From Streptomyces rimosus (lineage in GTDB: Bacteria > Actinomycetota > Actinomycetes > Streptomycetales > Streptomycetaceae), in assembly GCF_008704655.1 (NCBI RefSeq), contig NZ_CP023688.1, forward strand, positions 7,694,501 through 7,758,500: a stretch of 64,000 nucleotides of DNA. The letters run 5' to 3'. The stretch's first letter is position 1, and the number at the start of each line of letters is the position of its first letter. The notes below the pieces were generated by a model. It searched no databases, was not told where the DNA came from, and was given only the letters and a program-made list of their open reading frames with translations. Positions 18,074-26,995 of the stretch are shown here, one piece after another. The position numbers and the translations under genes were made by a program.

Positions 18074-20035
18074 GTGACGACCTTGGCAGAGCTCGGCAGA
18101 CGCATGTTCTTCACCGCGGCGGGGGCCCTCGCCACCGTCACCGCGGTCGGCACCCACGCCTTCGCTTCCGGCCACGCGCGCGACGCGCGTACCGCCGACG
18201 AGTACGTGGACGTGCAACTGCTCAACATCACCGATCTCCACGGTTACCTCCAGGCGGCGCCGGCCAGCAACGCGGTGATTACCGGCGCCGGCGGCAAGAA
18301 GTACACCGTGGGCGGCGTGGCCTACATGGCCGCGCACCTCGAACGGCTGCGGGCGGGCCGTGCCAACTCGCTGTTCTTCGCTCCCGGCGACCTCTTCTCC
18401 GGCTGGGAGTTCCCGGCCGAGTCGCTCGCCGACGAGCCGACCATCGAGGCCCTGAACCGGATGGGCATGAACTTCGCGTCGGCCGGCAACCACGAGTTCG
18501 ACAAGTCGCCCGCCTTCCTCTCGCAGCACATGGTGGACGGCATCTCGTACCCGACGGTCGACTGGGACAACTCGTTCGTCGACTCCGCCGGACAGCGCTT
18601 CCACGGCGCCAACTTCGCCTACTACAGCGCCAACATGGTGTGGGCCAAGGACGGGCGCACGGTGCTGCCGCCGTACAACATCGAGTGGGTGGACGCCGGG
18701 CGCGGCCGCCGCCTGCCGGTCGGCTTCATCCATCTGACCGTCCTCGGCAGCGAGTTGATGCCCGCCTCCTACCAGCCGGGGCTGCGCAGCCTGGACCAGC
18801 TGGCCACCGCCGACCGCTGCGCCGCCGAACTCAAGGCCCGCGGCGTCAACGCGATCGTGCTGAGCATGCACGACGGCGCGGTGGCCGGCGGCGACTTCAA
18901 CAGCGGCACCAACCCCTCGGGGCCCGCCTACGAACTGGCGCTGCGCTGCTCGCCGGACATCGACGCCATCGTCTGCGGCCACTGGCACACTGCCTTCAAC
19001 ATGATGGTCCCGGACCCCAACGGGGTGCGCCGCCCGTTCGTCGAGGCCGGCTGCCACGGCCAGATCATCAACGAGATCAACCTCCGGCTGGACCCGGCCA
19101 CCGGCAAGGTGATCCGCGAGCTAACCACGTCCACCAACCACCCCAACACCCGCGACGTGGCCCCGCATCCGGAGCTGGCCGAGGTCGTCAAGTACTGGGC
19201 GGGGTACGGGACCCGGCGCGCCGCGGTGCCCCTCGGCAAGCAGACCGCCTCCTTCACCCGGACCCGCAACGAGGCCGGCGAGTCCACCATGGGCGACCTG
19301 GTGGCCGACTGGGCGCTGTGGGCCGGGCGGCAGCCGCAGGGTCCGATGAACGACGCGAACCTCGATCCGCCCACCCCCGCCGACCTGGCCGTCATCGCCA
19401 TCGCACCGCGCCTCGGGCAGGCCATCATCGCCGGGGACCTGGTGTACGACGCGGCGACGGACGGCACGGTGGCGTTCGGCAAGGCGTGGAACGCGGTCGG
19501 CTTCGGCGACCCGATCGTCACCGCGACCGTCACCGGGCAGCAGATCCACGACGCGCTGGAGCAGCAGTGGACCGTACCGGTCGGCGGCGGTCTGAAGTAC
19601 GCGCCGCTGGCGGTCTCCGCCAACGTCCGCTACAGCTTCGACGCGACCGGTCCGGCGGGCAACCGGGTGGATCCGGCCGATGTGCTCATCGACGGCAGGC
19701 CGCTGGACGTCTCCCGCTCGTACCGGATCGCGGCACCCTCGTACACGCTGCTCAACCAGGACGGATATCCCGCCTTCACCGGCTTCGCCCAGCCCTTCCG
19801 GCACAACCGCGACTTCGAGAGCTTCGTCGCGTACGTCAAGGAGAGAGGGCGGATCGAGCCCGCGCCGCTGAACCGGGTGACGGTCAAGAACGGCGGCGTC
19901 ACGGGTGCGCGTATCGGTGAGATCCACGCACCGGAGCGGCTGCGGAGCGCGGCCGGAGTGGTGCTGCCCCGCGCCGAGGCCGCGGCGCTGGCCGCCAACC
20001 GGCCCACGGCGGAAGGGTTCCGCGTGCCCTGCTGA
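18074..20035 (+). CDS. Secreted 5'-nucleotidase / metallophosphoesterase
   Basis: A 653-residue UshA-type enzyme. After a signal-like N-terminus with twin arginine (GRRMFFTAAGALATVTAV), the metallophosphoesterase domain shows NITDLHGY (DxH), GDLFSGW, SAGNHEFD (GNHE) and VCGHWHT (GHxH) motifs. The C-terminal 5'-nucleotidase domain includes GESTMGDLVADWAL and a substrate-binding region near GFGDPIVTATVTG. It probably hydrolyses extracellular nucleotides or 2',3'-cyclic nucleotides. The GTG at 18074 is chosen because the signal peptide begins here; AGAAGG lies immediately upstream. Monocistronic, ending at a strong bidirectional hairpin. Confidence 0.88.
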   Translation: MTTLAELGRRMFFTAAGALATVTAVGTHAFASGHARDARTADEYVDVQLLNITDLHGYLQAAPASNAVITGAGGKKYTVGGVAYMAAHLERLRAGRANSLFFAPGDLFSGWEFPAESLADEPTIEALNRMGMNFASAGNHEFDKSPAFLSQHMVDGISYPTVDWDNSFVDSAGQRFHGANFAYYSANMVWAKDGRTVLPPYNIEWVDAGRGRRLPVGFIHLTVLGSELMPASYQPGLRSLDQLATADRCAAELKARGVNAIVLSMHDGAVAGGDFNSGTNPSGPAYELALRCSPDIDAIVCGHWHTAFNMMVPDPNGVRRPFVEAGCHGQIINEINLRLDPATGKVIRELTTSTNHPNTRDVAPHPELAEVVKYWAGYGTRRAAVPLGKQTASFTRTRNEAGESTMGDLVADWALWAGRQPQGPMNDANLDPPTPADLAVIAIAPRLGQAIIAGDLVYDAATDGTVAFGKAWNAVGFGDPIVTATVTGQQIHDALEQQWTVPVGGGLKYAPLAVSANVRYSFDATGPAGNRVDPADVLIDGRPLDVSRSYRIAAPSYTLLNQDGYPAFTGFAQPFRHNRDFESFVAYVKERGRIEPAPLNRVTVKNGGVTGARIGEIHAPERLRSAAGVVLPRAEAAALAANRPTAEGFRVPC

Positions 20036-20060
20036 GCCGTACGGCCTTCCGATACGCCAA

Positions 20061-20101
20061 CGCGCCGGTCCCCGCCCGGAGTTCGGACGGGGACCGGCGC
20101 G
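20061..20101. terminator. Bidirectional terminator hairpin
   Basis: Perfect 14-base arms (CGCGCCGGTCCCCG at 20061-20074 and its complement at 20088-20101) between two convergent genes. Confidence 0.75.
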
Positions 20102-20117
20102 TCGTGAGTGCGGGGGA

Positions 20118-20786
20118 TCAGGCCGCGCGGGCCTTGGTGGCGTACATGTCCACGTACTCCTGGCCGGACAGCCGCATCACGTCGCTCATCACCTCGTCGG
20201 TGACGGCGCGCAGCACATAGCGGTCGCGGTCCATGCCCTCGTAGCGCGAGAAGTCCAGCGGCTCACCGAAGCGGCAGGTCACCGGCGCCAGATGCGGACG
20301 GCCCTTGCCGCCGGGCTGCACCTTGTCGGTGCCGATCATCGCGAACGGCACGACGGGCGCGCCGGTCATCAGCGCGAGGCGGGCGATGCCCGTACGGCCG
20401 CGGTACAGCCGGCCGTCGGGGGAGCGGGTGCCTTCGGGGTAGATGCCGAACGCGTGGCCCTCTTCCAGCACCCGGCGGCCGGTCATCAGCGCCGCGACGC
20501 CGCCGTGCCCGCCGTCCCGGTCCACCGGGATCATGCCGGCGGTGGTGAAGAACCAGGCCATCAGGCGGCCCTTGAGGCCCTTGCCCTTGACGTACTCGTC
20601 CTTGCCGATGAAGAACACCGGCCGCTTGACGATGAGGGTCAGGAACAGCGAGTCGATGAACGTGACGTGGTTGCCGGCCAGGATCACCGGTCCGCTGCCG
20701 GGAATGCGCTCCGCGCCCTCGACCTTCGGGCGGAACAGGACACGCATGACGAATCCGAGAAACGCCTTCAGCAGAATGCGGGACAA
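20118..20786 (-). CDS. PlsC-like 1-acylglycerol-3-phosphate acyltransferase
   Basis: A 222-residue lysophosphatidate-type acyltransferase. Motif I is NHVTFIDS (HX4D) near residue 39, motif III YPEGTRS near residue 116, and VVPFAMIG fits motif IV; a hydrophobic N-terminus anchors it at the membrane. The TTG start at 20786 is supported by GGAGGG six bases upstream. It transfers an acyl chain to a lysophospholipid or a related acceptor; phosphatidic acid synthesis is the default assignment. Divergent from the glycerophosphodiesterase gene. Confidence 0.9.
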   Translation of the reverse strand: MSRILLKAFLGFVMRVLFRPKVEGAERIPGSGPVILAGNHVTFIDSLFLTLIVKRPVFFIGKDEYVKGKGLKGRLMAWFFTTAGMIPVDRDGGHGGVAALMTGRRVLEEGHAFGIYPEGTRSPDGRLYRGRTGIARLALMTGAPVVPFAMIGTDKVQPGGKGRPHLAPVTCRFGEPLDFSRYEGMDRDRYVLRAVTDEVMSDVMRLSGQEYVDMYATKARAA

Positions 20787-21037
20787 CGGGCCCTCCGGTC
20801 GTGGGTGGTGTGCGGCGGTCGCCGCGGGCGTGCACGGGTATGCAGCCCTGGACGATACTCGTCGGCCGCGCTCGATCGCACATCGGGTTCATGGGACCGA
20901 TACGCAGAGTTGACGCGTGTTTTCCGGGCGTTTCGGACCACGTCTCCCCTTCGAAAGGTGTACGTGCCTAGGATCGCCCCGACCCATTGACAGGTGCCGG
21001 ACACCCTCACCGGTGCCCTGGAGCAAGGAGCGCGAAC

Positions 21038-22186
21038 ATGCAGGAACGGCAGCTGCCGGGACGCCGGACGGTACTGGGTGCGGCGGCCCTCGGCGCGGGC
21101 GCGGCGGTCTGGGGCGGAACCGGTACGGCGAGTGCCGCGAGCTCCCGGGGGCGCGGCCACGGCGCGCACGGCGAGCTGCCCGTACCGCTGATCGTGGGCC
21201 ACCGCGGCGCCAGCGGCTACCGCCCCGAGCACACCTTCGGCTCCTACCAGCTCGCGCTGGACATGGGCGCGGACGTCATCGAGCAGGACGTGGTGCCCAC
21301 CAAGGACGGCCACCTCGTCTGCCGGCACGAGAACGACATCACGGCCACCACGGACGTCTCGGCGCACCCGGAGTTCGCGGACCGCAGGACGACGAAGACG
21401 GTCGACGGGGTCAAGCTCACCGGCTGGTTCACCGAGGACTTCACGCTCGCCGAGCTGAAGACCCTGCGGGCCAAGGAGCGCATTCCGGGCACCCGGCAGC
21501 ACAACACCCTTTATGACGGCGTGTGGGACGTTCCGACCTTCGAGGAGGTCCTGAAGTGGGCCGACCGCGAGGGCCGCAAGCGGGGCCGCCGCATCTGGCT
21601 GCACATCGAGACCAAGCACCCCACCTACTTCCGCAAGCTGGGCCTCGGGCTGGAGGAACGTCTCGCCCGGCTGCTGCGCACGTACGGACGGCACCGGAAG
21701 AACTCGCCGAACTTCCTGCAGTCCTTCGAGCCCAGCAGCATCCAGCGGCTCGGCAAGCTCGTGGACTGCCCGAAGGTCGTCCTGCTGGGCACCCTCAAGG
21801 ACCGCCCCTGGGACTTCGAGGTGGCCGGTGACCCGCGTACCACCGCCGACCTGGTCAAGCCCGCGGGCCTGAAGTGGATCGCCGGCTTCGCCGAGGGCAT
21901 CGGCCCGGACCTGACCGTCATCCTCCCGCGCACCAAGGACGACAAGCTGGGCAAGCCCACCTCCGTCGTCCGGGACGCGCACGCCGCCGGGCTGGTCCTG
22001 CACCCGTACACCGGGCGCAACGAGAACACCTTCCTGCCCGCGGACTTCCGCCGCGGCACCGACCCGAACGCGTACGGCGACGCGCTGGGCTACTTCAAGA
22101 AGTGCCTGGCCACCGGCATCGACGGCCTGTTCTCCGACAACTGCGACACGGCGCTGCTGGCCGCCGCGGAGTTCCGCAGGCACTGA
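21038..22186 (+). CDS. Secreted glycerophosphodiester phosphodiesterase
   Basis: A 382-residue GDPD/GlpQ-type enzyme. The N-terminus is a Tat-like signal (GRRTVLGAAALGAGAAVWGG). The catalytic pattern is complete: GHRGASGYRPEHTFGSY near residue 52, ADVIEQDVVPTKDGHLV (E-x-D) and HIETKHP. It hydrolyses glycerophosphodiesters to glycerol 3-phosphate and alcohol, probably outside the membrane for phosphate scavenging or teichoic acid turnover. The ATG at 21038 follows AAGGAG. The 251-base divergent region upstream shows no obvious PHO box that I can assert. Confidence 0.93.
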   Translation: MQERQLPGRRTVLGAAALGAGAAVWGGTGTASAASSRGRGHGAHGELPVPLIVGHRGASGYRPEHTFGSYQLALDMGADVIEQDVVPTKDGHLVCRHENDITATTDVSAHPEFADRRTTKTVDGVKLTGWFTEDFTLAELKTLRAKERIPGTRQHNTLYDGVWDVPTFEEVLKWADREGRKRGRRIWLHIETKHPTYFRKLGLGLEERLARLLRTYGRHRKNSPNFLQSFEPSSIQRLGKLVDCPKVVLLGTLKDRPWDFEVAGDPRTTADLVKPAGLKWIAGFAEGIGPDLTVILPRTKDDKLGKPTSVVRDAHAAGLVLHPYTGRNENTFLPADFRRGTDPNAYGDALGYFKKCLATGIDGLFSDNCDTALLAAAEFRRH

Positions 22187-22504
22187 CGGCGCCCCGCCCC
22201 GAGGCGCCGCGCACCACCGGCCGGACCGGGCCGGCCCCACCACCGGGACTTCTCATCTGAGTTGGGAATGTCACAGAGGAGCTTGGGGCCGGTCCGTTCC
22301 CGTTGTCAGGAATGCCTGCGCAGAATGCTCATGGCGGAGATTGCCGCTGCCCGAAACCGGGGAGTCCGGGAGGGGCAGCATCGGTCACGCCACGGCGGCG
22401 GCGTGCACCACACGGCTCCGCCAGTCAGGGCAACCGGTCCGGGCGCACCCTCACACCCTCTGCACGCCCGGCCGACCGAACCGAATAAGGGGAGGCATAC
22501 GCGC
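22187..22504 (+). other. Intergenic region, no gene seen
   Basis: A 318-base gap between GDPD and GNAT genes. An open frame continuous with the GNAT gene starts at 22262, but its predicted residues are low-complexity Arg/His/Pro and lack family similarity. The AAGGGGAGG at the end is the GNAT ribosome site. I see no other structure worth naming. Confidence 0.5.
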
Positions 22505-23023
22505 ATGGGCATGAGCGTGACCATCTCGGCGGCGACCGACCAGGACGCCGAGCAGATCCTCAAACTCCAGTACCTCTGCTACCAGCCGGAGGCCGCGCTG
22601 TACGACGACTACTCGATCGAACCGCTCACCCAGACCCTGGATGACCTGCGTGCCGAACTGGGCGACGCCTGCGCGGTGGTGGCCCGGCTCGGCACGGAGG
22701 TCGTCGGGGCGGTACGCGGCACGGTCGACGCGGACGGCACGGCCGCCATCGGCAAGCTCATCGTCCACCCGCGCATGCAGCACCACGGCCTCGGCGGACG
22801 GCTGCTGGCCGCCGTCGAGGAGCGGCTGACCGCCGAACGCTCCGCCAAGCGCTACCGGCTCCTCACCGGCCACCGCAGCGAGGGCAATCTGCGCCTGTAC
22901 CGCAGCCACGGCTACGCGTCCGTCGGCACCGAACAGGTCAGCTCCCGGCTCAGCGTGATCACGCTGGAGAAGGAGGCGGCCGCGGCGGACGGCGCGCCGC
23001 AGAGCTACGTGGCGAGCGCCTGA
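22505..23023 (+). CDS. GNAT-family N-acetyltransferase
   Basis: A 172-residue single-domain acetyltransferase. The acetyl-CoA-binding motif A is visible as IGKLIVHPRMQHHGLGGRLL (V-x-P-x-x-x-x-x-G-x-G), followed by a helix and YRSHGYASVG, the usual C-terminal beta segment. The start at ATG 22505 is set by the strong AAGGGGAGG site nine bases upstream; ATG 22511 is an alternative. The substrate is unknown; it stands alone before two convergent membrane-protein genes. Confidence 0.88.
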   Translation: MGMSVTISAATDQDAEQILKLQYLCYQPEAALYDDYSIEPLTQTLDDLRAELGDACAVVARLGTEVVGAVRGTVDADGTAAIGKLIVHPRMQHHGLGGRLLAAVEERLTAERSAKRYRLLTGHRSEGNLRLYRSHGYASVGTEQVSSRLSVITLEKEAAAADGAPQSYVASA

Positions 23024-23063
23024 CCGGCCCGAACCGCGCAGCGGGGGCCCGCCGGGGGACGCG

Positions 23064-23507
23064 TCACGCCCGGCGGGCCCGCCGCAGCCACAGCAGTCCG
23101 GTCACCGGCAGGAAGACCGGGATGAAGAGGTAGCCCATCCCGAAGTCGGACCAGACGGTGGCGTCCGGGAAGGCCGAGCGGTCCACCAGCGTCCACGTAC
23201 CGACGCCGAGCACACCGATCAGCTCCAGCGCGCAGCACACGACCGCGGCCCTGCGGGCCCCCTCGCCGCCGCGCACCAGCGAGAACAGGATGAAGGCGTA
23301 GACCACCGCGGAGACCGCGGACAGGATGTACGCCAGCGGTGCCCGGTCGAACTGCGCGTTCAGCTGGTAGGCCGCGCGCGACGCGGCGGCGACGGTGAAC
23401 ACGCCGTACAGCGCCACCAGCAGCCGGCCCGGGCCGGTGCCCAGGGAACGCCGCGCGCCGCCCGCCGCGGCCTCGGGGGTCCGGGACCCCGCGGATGTCT
23501 CAGGCAT
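23064..23507 (-). CDS. Small integral membrane protein
   Basis: A 147-residue protein with four hydrophobic segments (LLVALYGVFTVAAASRAAYQ, YILSAVSAVVYAFILFSLV, AAVVCCALELIGVLGVGTWT, YLFIPVFLPVTGLLWL) and a short polar N-terminus. No function is recognised. ATG follows GGGGAGG. It overlaps the upstream membrane gene by eight bases, so the two are co-translated and may form one complex. Confidence 0.82.
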   Translation of the reverse strand: MPETSAGSRTPEAAAGGARRSLGTGPGRLLVALYGVFTVAAASRAAYQLNAQFDRAPLAYILSAVSAVVYAFILFSLVRGGEGARRAAVVCCALELIGVLGVGTWTLVDRSAFPDATVWSDFGMGYLFIPVFLPVTGLLWLRRARRA

Positions 23508-23868
23508 GGCCGCCTCCCCAGATGTCGAACAGCCGCACTTCCAGTACGGCCAGGACCACCGCGCCCGCCGCCACCGTCGCCGAGCCCCAGCGGGTGCGCT
23601 CCGAGAGCGACAGGAACCCGGTGGCCGGTACGCAGGCGGCGGCGCCGATCAGATAGGCGACGAAGATCGCCGTACCGTCCCGTGCCGTCTCGCCGCGGCC
23701 CAACTGCACCAGGCCCACGACCAGTTGCACCACGGCGAGCAGCGCGACCACGGCCATGCCGATGAAGTGCCAGTCCTTCGTCGGCTCGTCGCGGTACGCG
23801 GCGAAGCCGCACCAGGCGGCCAGGGCGAGGGCGGTCACGCCGATCGCGACCGTCAGCGCGTCGATCAC
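23500..23868 (-). CDS. Small integral membrane protein
   Basis: A 122-residue protein with four predicted membrane helices (starting LTVAIGVTALALAAWCGFAA). No family function recognised. The GTG at 23868 is decided by GGAGG five bases upstream; longer upstream frames have no bias. It is the first gene of a two-gene minus-strand unit and divergent from the HAD gene. Confidence 0.78.
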   Translation of the reverse strand: MIDALTVAIGVTALALAAWCGFAAYRDEPTKDWHFIGMAVVALLAVVQLVVGLVQLGRGETARDGTAIFVAYLIGAAACVPATGFLSLSERTRWGSATVAAGAVVLAVLEVRLFDIWGGGHA

Positions 23869-24027
23869 CGGGACCTCCGCGCGGCGCGGGTGCGCGAGGT
23901 GGAGATATAGGGCATGAGGCGACTTTAATCGGCGCGCCGCCGCCCCGGGCGCGCGGCCCCGCCGGTCGCCCCCGGTCACCGATGGTCGGGGCGGCCGGTC
24001 ACCCCGTGTCACGTACGCTGGCGCAGC

Positions 24028-24675
24028 ATGAAGATCTCCGCAGCCGCGCTGCTTTTCGACAACGACGGGACGCTCGTCTCCTCCCTGGACTCGGTCCACC
24101 GGTGCTGGGCGAGGTGGGCCGAGGAGTACGGCATCGCGGCGGACGACTTCGCCCGGGTCGAGCTGCACGGACGCCCCGCCGCCGAGATCATCGGCGATCT
24201 GCTGCCGGCCGCCCGTGTGCCGGAGGCGCTGGCCCGGATCGAGCAGCTGGAGTACGAGGACGTGCCGGGCGGCACGCATCCGCTGCCCGGCACCCATGCG
24301 CTGCTGGCCGGGCTGCCGCCGGAGCGCTGGGCCGTGGTCACCTCCGCCACCGCCCGCCTGGCCGAGGCCCGGCTCGCCGAGGCCGGTATCCACCCGAAGA
24401 CGCTGATAGCCGCCGACGACATCACCCGCGGCAAGCCCGACCCGGAGCCGTTCCTGCTGGCCGCCCGGCGGCTGGGCGTGGACCCGGCCCGCTGCGTGGT
24501 CTTCGAGGACGCCCCCGCCGGGCTCGCGTCCGGCCGCGCCGCCGGGATGACCACCGTGGCGTTGACCACAACACACCGGGCCGACGAGCTGGCCGCCGAT
24601 GTGGTCGTCGAGGACCTGTCGGCGGTGTCCGTGCAGGCCACGCCGGACGGCCTGGAGGTCACCACCGCGGGCTGA
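24028..24675 (+). CDS. HAD-superfamily phosphatase (sugar-phosphate type)
   Basis: A 215-residue HAD subfamily IA hydrolase. Motif I is LLFDNDGTLV (nucleophile Asp at residue 11), motif II VVTSAT, motif III KPDPEPF with the lysine, and motif IV VFEDAPAG. A ~60-residue helical cap lies between motifs I and II, as in phosphoglycolate and 2-deoxyglucose-6-phosphate phosphatases. No ribosome site precedes the ATG, but TACGCT at about -10 suggests a leaderless message. The substrate cannot be set from sequence. Confidence 0.9.
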   Translation: MKISAAALLFDNDGTLVSSLDSVHRCWARWAEEYGIAADDFARVELHGRPAAEIIGDLLPAARVPEALARIEQLEYEDVPGGTHPLPGTHALLAGLPPERWAVVTSATARLAEARLAEAGIHPKTLIAADDITRGKPDPEPFLLAARRLGVDPARCVVFEDAPAGLASGRAAGMTTVALTTTHRADELAADVVVEDLSAVSVQATPDGLEVTTAG

Positions 24676-24699
24676 CCCGCTGTCCAGCCATCGGTCGGG

Positions 24700-24720
24700 C
24701 CTGTCCGCCATCCGGACAGG
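24700..24720. promoter_or_regulatory. Perfect inverted repeat upstream of the met leader
   Basis: CCTGTCCG (24700-24707) and CGGACAGG (24713-24720) with a 5-base spacer. It lies 24 bases after the HAD stop and 39 bases before the leader ORF, so it may be either a weak terminator or an operator for the met promoter. Confidence 0.45.
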
Positions 24721-24759
24721 CTTGATCGGTCCGTACGCCTGTCTGGTTTACTGGCGAAC

Positions 24760-24846
24760 ATGACCACGACGAGCAACCGCACCCCTGCGACCGAGGCGAC
24801 CATGACGCCCGGTGCTCGTTGCATGTGTCGAATGTGTGACCGCTGA
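24760..24846 (+). CDS. Putative Cys/Met-rich leader peptide of metNIQ
   Basis: A 28-codon ORF whose C-terminal end reads GARCMCRMCDR: three Cys and two Met codons in six consecutive positions just before the stop. It starts 217 bases upstream of metN cleanup-free intergenic sequence and about 8 bases after a TTTACT -10-like element, so it may be leaderless. Short polycysteine upstream ORFs are known to attenuate sulfur genes in actinobacteria. Placement before a methionine transporter fits a sensor that stalls when Cys or Met is scarce. An internal ATG (24802) gives a 14-residue form. Confidence 0.65.
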   Translation: MTTTSNRTPATEATMTPGARCMCRMCDR

Positions 24847-25062
24847 GGGCCCCCGCCGAGCCTCGCGCCCCGAAGCGAGACCCGCCGCCTTGCGCCGTGA
24901 CCGCCGTACGCAGCCGTACGCCACGACCTCAGGCCGCCCCGCGTCACCGGAACCCGAAGCCGGGCCAGCACGCCCTCCGGGTCCCCCTTGCCGCACTTTT
25001 GCCATGAATGCCCCGTGCCCGGCGGACGAGCCGCCCGGCACACGACAGTGACGGAATTCCCT
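24847..25062 (+). promoter_or_regulatory. Structured leader between the short ORF and metN
   Basis: A 216-base untranslated stretch. The clearest fold is a hairpin at 25015-25041 (GTGCCCGGCGG / CCGCCCGGCAC, loop ACGAG, one mismatch) just before the metN start candidates at 25048 and 25063, where it could hide the ribosome site. No SAM riboswitch core is recognisable. Confidence 0.4.
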
Positions 25063-26124
25063 GTGATCACCACAACGGGCCTGACCAAGGTCTACCGCTC
25101 AGGAGACCGCGAAGTCACCGCCCTGGACGGCGTCGATCTGCATGTCCGCGAGGGCGAGGTGTACGGCGTCATCGGCCAGAGCGGCGCCGGCAAGTCCACC
25201 CTCATCCGCTGCGTCAACCTCCTGGAGCGCCCCACCTCCGGCACGGTCACCGTCGCCGGACAGGAGCTGACCGCGCTGGCCGGAAAGGGACAGCGCGCCA
25301 ACGCCGAGCTGCGCGCCGCCCGCAGTCACATCGGGATGGTCTTCCAGCACTTCAACCTGCTGTCCTCGCGCACCGTCCAGGACAACATCGAGCTGCCGCT
25401 GGAAATCCTCAAGGTCGACCGCCGCGAGCGCTCCCGCAAGGCCCTGGAACTGCTCGACCTGGTCGGCCTCGCCGACAAGGCCAAGGCGTACCCCGCCCAG
25501 CTCTCCGGCGGCCAGAAGCAGCGCGTCGGCATCGCCCGCGCCCTGGCCGGCGACCCCAAGGTGCTGCTCTCCGACGAGGCCACCAGCGCCCTGGACCCGG
25601 AGACCACCCGCTCCATCCTCCAGCTGCTGCGCGACCTCAACCGCCAGCTCGGCCTGACCGTGCTGCTCATCACGCACGAGATGGACGTCGTCAAGACGAT
25701 CTGCGACTCGGCCGCGCTGATGAAGAACGGCCGCGTCGTCGAGCAGGGCACCGTCGCCGAGCTGCTCGCCACCCCCGGCTCCGAGCTGGCCCGCGAACTG
25801 TTCCCGGTCGGCGGCGAGCCCTCGGGCCCGGACCGCACGGTGGTGGACGTCACCTTCCACGGCGAGGCCGCCACCCGCCCGGTGATCTCCGAGCTGTCCC
25901 GTACGTACAACGTGGACATCTCCATCCTCGGCGCCGCCATGGACACCGTCGGCGGCAAGCAGATCGGCCGGATGCGCATCGAGCTGCCCGGCCGCTTCGA
26001 GGACAACGTCGTGCCCATCGGCTTCCTGCGCGAGCAGGGCCTCCAGGTGGACGTGGCCGGCGACCCGGCCGACCCCGCGACGACGGCGCCCGCCGGCGCG
26101 CTGGTGAAGGAAGGTGCCAAGTGA
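25063..26124 (+). CDS. metN: MetN, methionine ABC transporter ATP-binding protein
   Basis: A 353-residue ATPase of the methionine uptake transporter. Walker A GQSGAGKST near residue 41, Q-loop VFQHFN, signature LSGGQKQR, Walker B VLLSDEATSALDP and H-loop ITHEMD are all intact. The last ~90 residues form the NIL domain that binds methionine and mediates transinhibition in characterised MetN proteins. GTG 25063 gives the family N-terminus (ITTTGLTKVY); GTG 25048 is the alternative. metI overlaps the stop as GTGA. Expression is probably governed by the Cys/Met leader upstream. Confidence 0.95.
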   Translation: MITTTGLTKVYRSGDREVTALDGVDLHVREGEVYGVIGQSGAGKSTLIRCVNLLERPTSGTVTVAGQELTALAGKGQRANAELRAARSHIGMVFQHFNLLSSRTVQDNIELPLEILKVDRRERSRKALELLDLVGLADKAKAYPAQLSGGQKQRVGIARALAGDPKVLLSDEATSALDPETTRSILQLLRDLNRQLGLTVLLITHEMDVVKTICDSAALMKNGRVVEQGTVAELLATPGSELARELFPVGGEPSGPDRTVVDVTFHGEAATRPVISELSRTYNVDISILGAAMDTVGGKQIGRMRIELPGRFEDNVVPIGFLREQGLQVDVAGDPADPATTAPAGALVKEGAK

Positions 26125-26891
26125 CCTGGTCGCAGATGCAGCCGCTGCTGTACAACAACACGCTCGACACGCTCTTCATGGTGTGGTGGTCGACGTTCTA
26201 CGCCGTCCTGATCGGCATTCCGCTCGGCGTCCTTTTGATCCTGACCGACCGCGGCGGCGTCCTGCAGAACGTCGTGGTCAACAAGATCATCGGCGCGGTG
26301 GTGAACATCGGCCGGTCCTTCCCCTTCCTGATTCTGATGGTCGCGCTGATCCCCTTCACGCGCCTGGTCGTCGGCGTCTCCATCGGCCCCACCGGTGCGG
26401 TCGTGCCCCTGGTGATCGCCGCCATCCCGTTCTTCGCCCGGCTGGTCGAGGCCGCGCTGCGCGAGGTCGACCACGGCCTGGTCGAGGCCGTCCAGTCGAT
26501 GGGCGGCGGCACCTGGACCATCGTCTTCAAGGTGCTGCTGCCGCAGGCCCTGCCCGCGCTGGTCGCGGCCGTCACCACCACCGTCATCACGCTGATCGGC
26601 TACTCCGCCATCGCCGGCGCGGTCGGCGGCGGCGGGCTGGGCAACCTCGCCTACACCTACGGCTACCTCCAGTACGAGACCAACCTGATGGTGATCACCA
26701 TCGTGCTGCTGATCGTCCTGGTCATCGCCGTCCAGCTGCTCGGCGACCTGATCGTGCGCCGCCTGGCCGCCCGCGGCAGCCGCGGCTCCTCCTCCGTACG
26801 CGTCGGACTGCGCAAGGCGCCCGTCCCCGCCGCCGACGGAGCGCCCGCGGCCGCCACCGCCGACGCCCCCAAGGAGCGCGTCGGCGCCTGA
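26121..26891 (+). CDS. metI: MetI, methionine ABC transporter permease
   Basis: A 256-residue permease with five or so membrane segments. The EAA loop that docks with MetN is EALREVDHGLVEAVQSMGGG-like (VEAALREVDHGLVEAVQSMG near residues 110-129). IGRSFPFLILMVALIPFTR and IAGAVGGGGLGNLAYTYGY are MetI family signatures. A ~40-residue Ala/Pro-rich cytoplasmic tail is extra relative to enterobacterial MetI. The GTG start overlaps the metN stop. Confidence 0.95.
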   Translation: MTWSQMQPLLYNNTLDTLFMVWWSTFYAVLIGIPLGVLLILTDRGGVLQNVVVNKIIGAVVNIGRSFPFLILMVALIPFTRLVVGVSIGPTGAVVPLVIAAIPFFARLVEAALREVDHGLVEAVQSMGGGTWTIVFKVLLPQALPALVAAVTTTVITLIGYSAIAGAVGGGGLGNLAYTYGYLQYETNLMVITIVLLIVLVIAVQLLGDLIVRRLAARGSRGSSSVRVGLRKAPVPAADGAPAAATADAPKERVGA

Positions 26892-26942
26892 GACCGGGTC
26901 CGCACCGGACCTCTTGAGCCCGGACCCTTTGCCGGGCGCACC

Positions 26943-26967
26943 CGCGCGGGACCGCCGGTCCCGCGCG
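26943..26967 (+). repeat. Perfect 11-bp hairpin between metI and metQ
   Basis: CGCGCGGGACC / GGTCCCGCGCG with a GCC loop. It is 29 bases before the metQ start, so it more likely stabilises or processes the polycistronic mRNA than ends it; binding proteins are often needed in excess over the permease. Confidence 0.55.
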
Positions 26968-26995
26968 TCCGAGAAACGAGATAGGGGCACTCTTC

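Noticed and set aside
24676..25062. SAM riboswitch upstream of metNIQ
   Set aside because: No conserved S-box or SAM-IV core could be found; the Cys/Met leader ORF is the better explanation.
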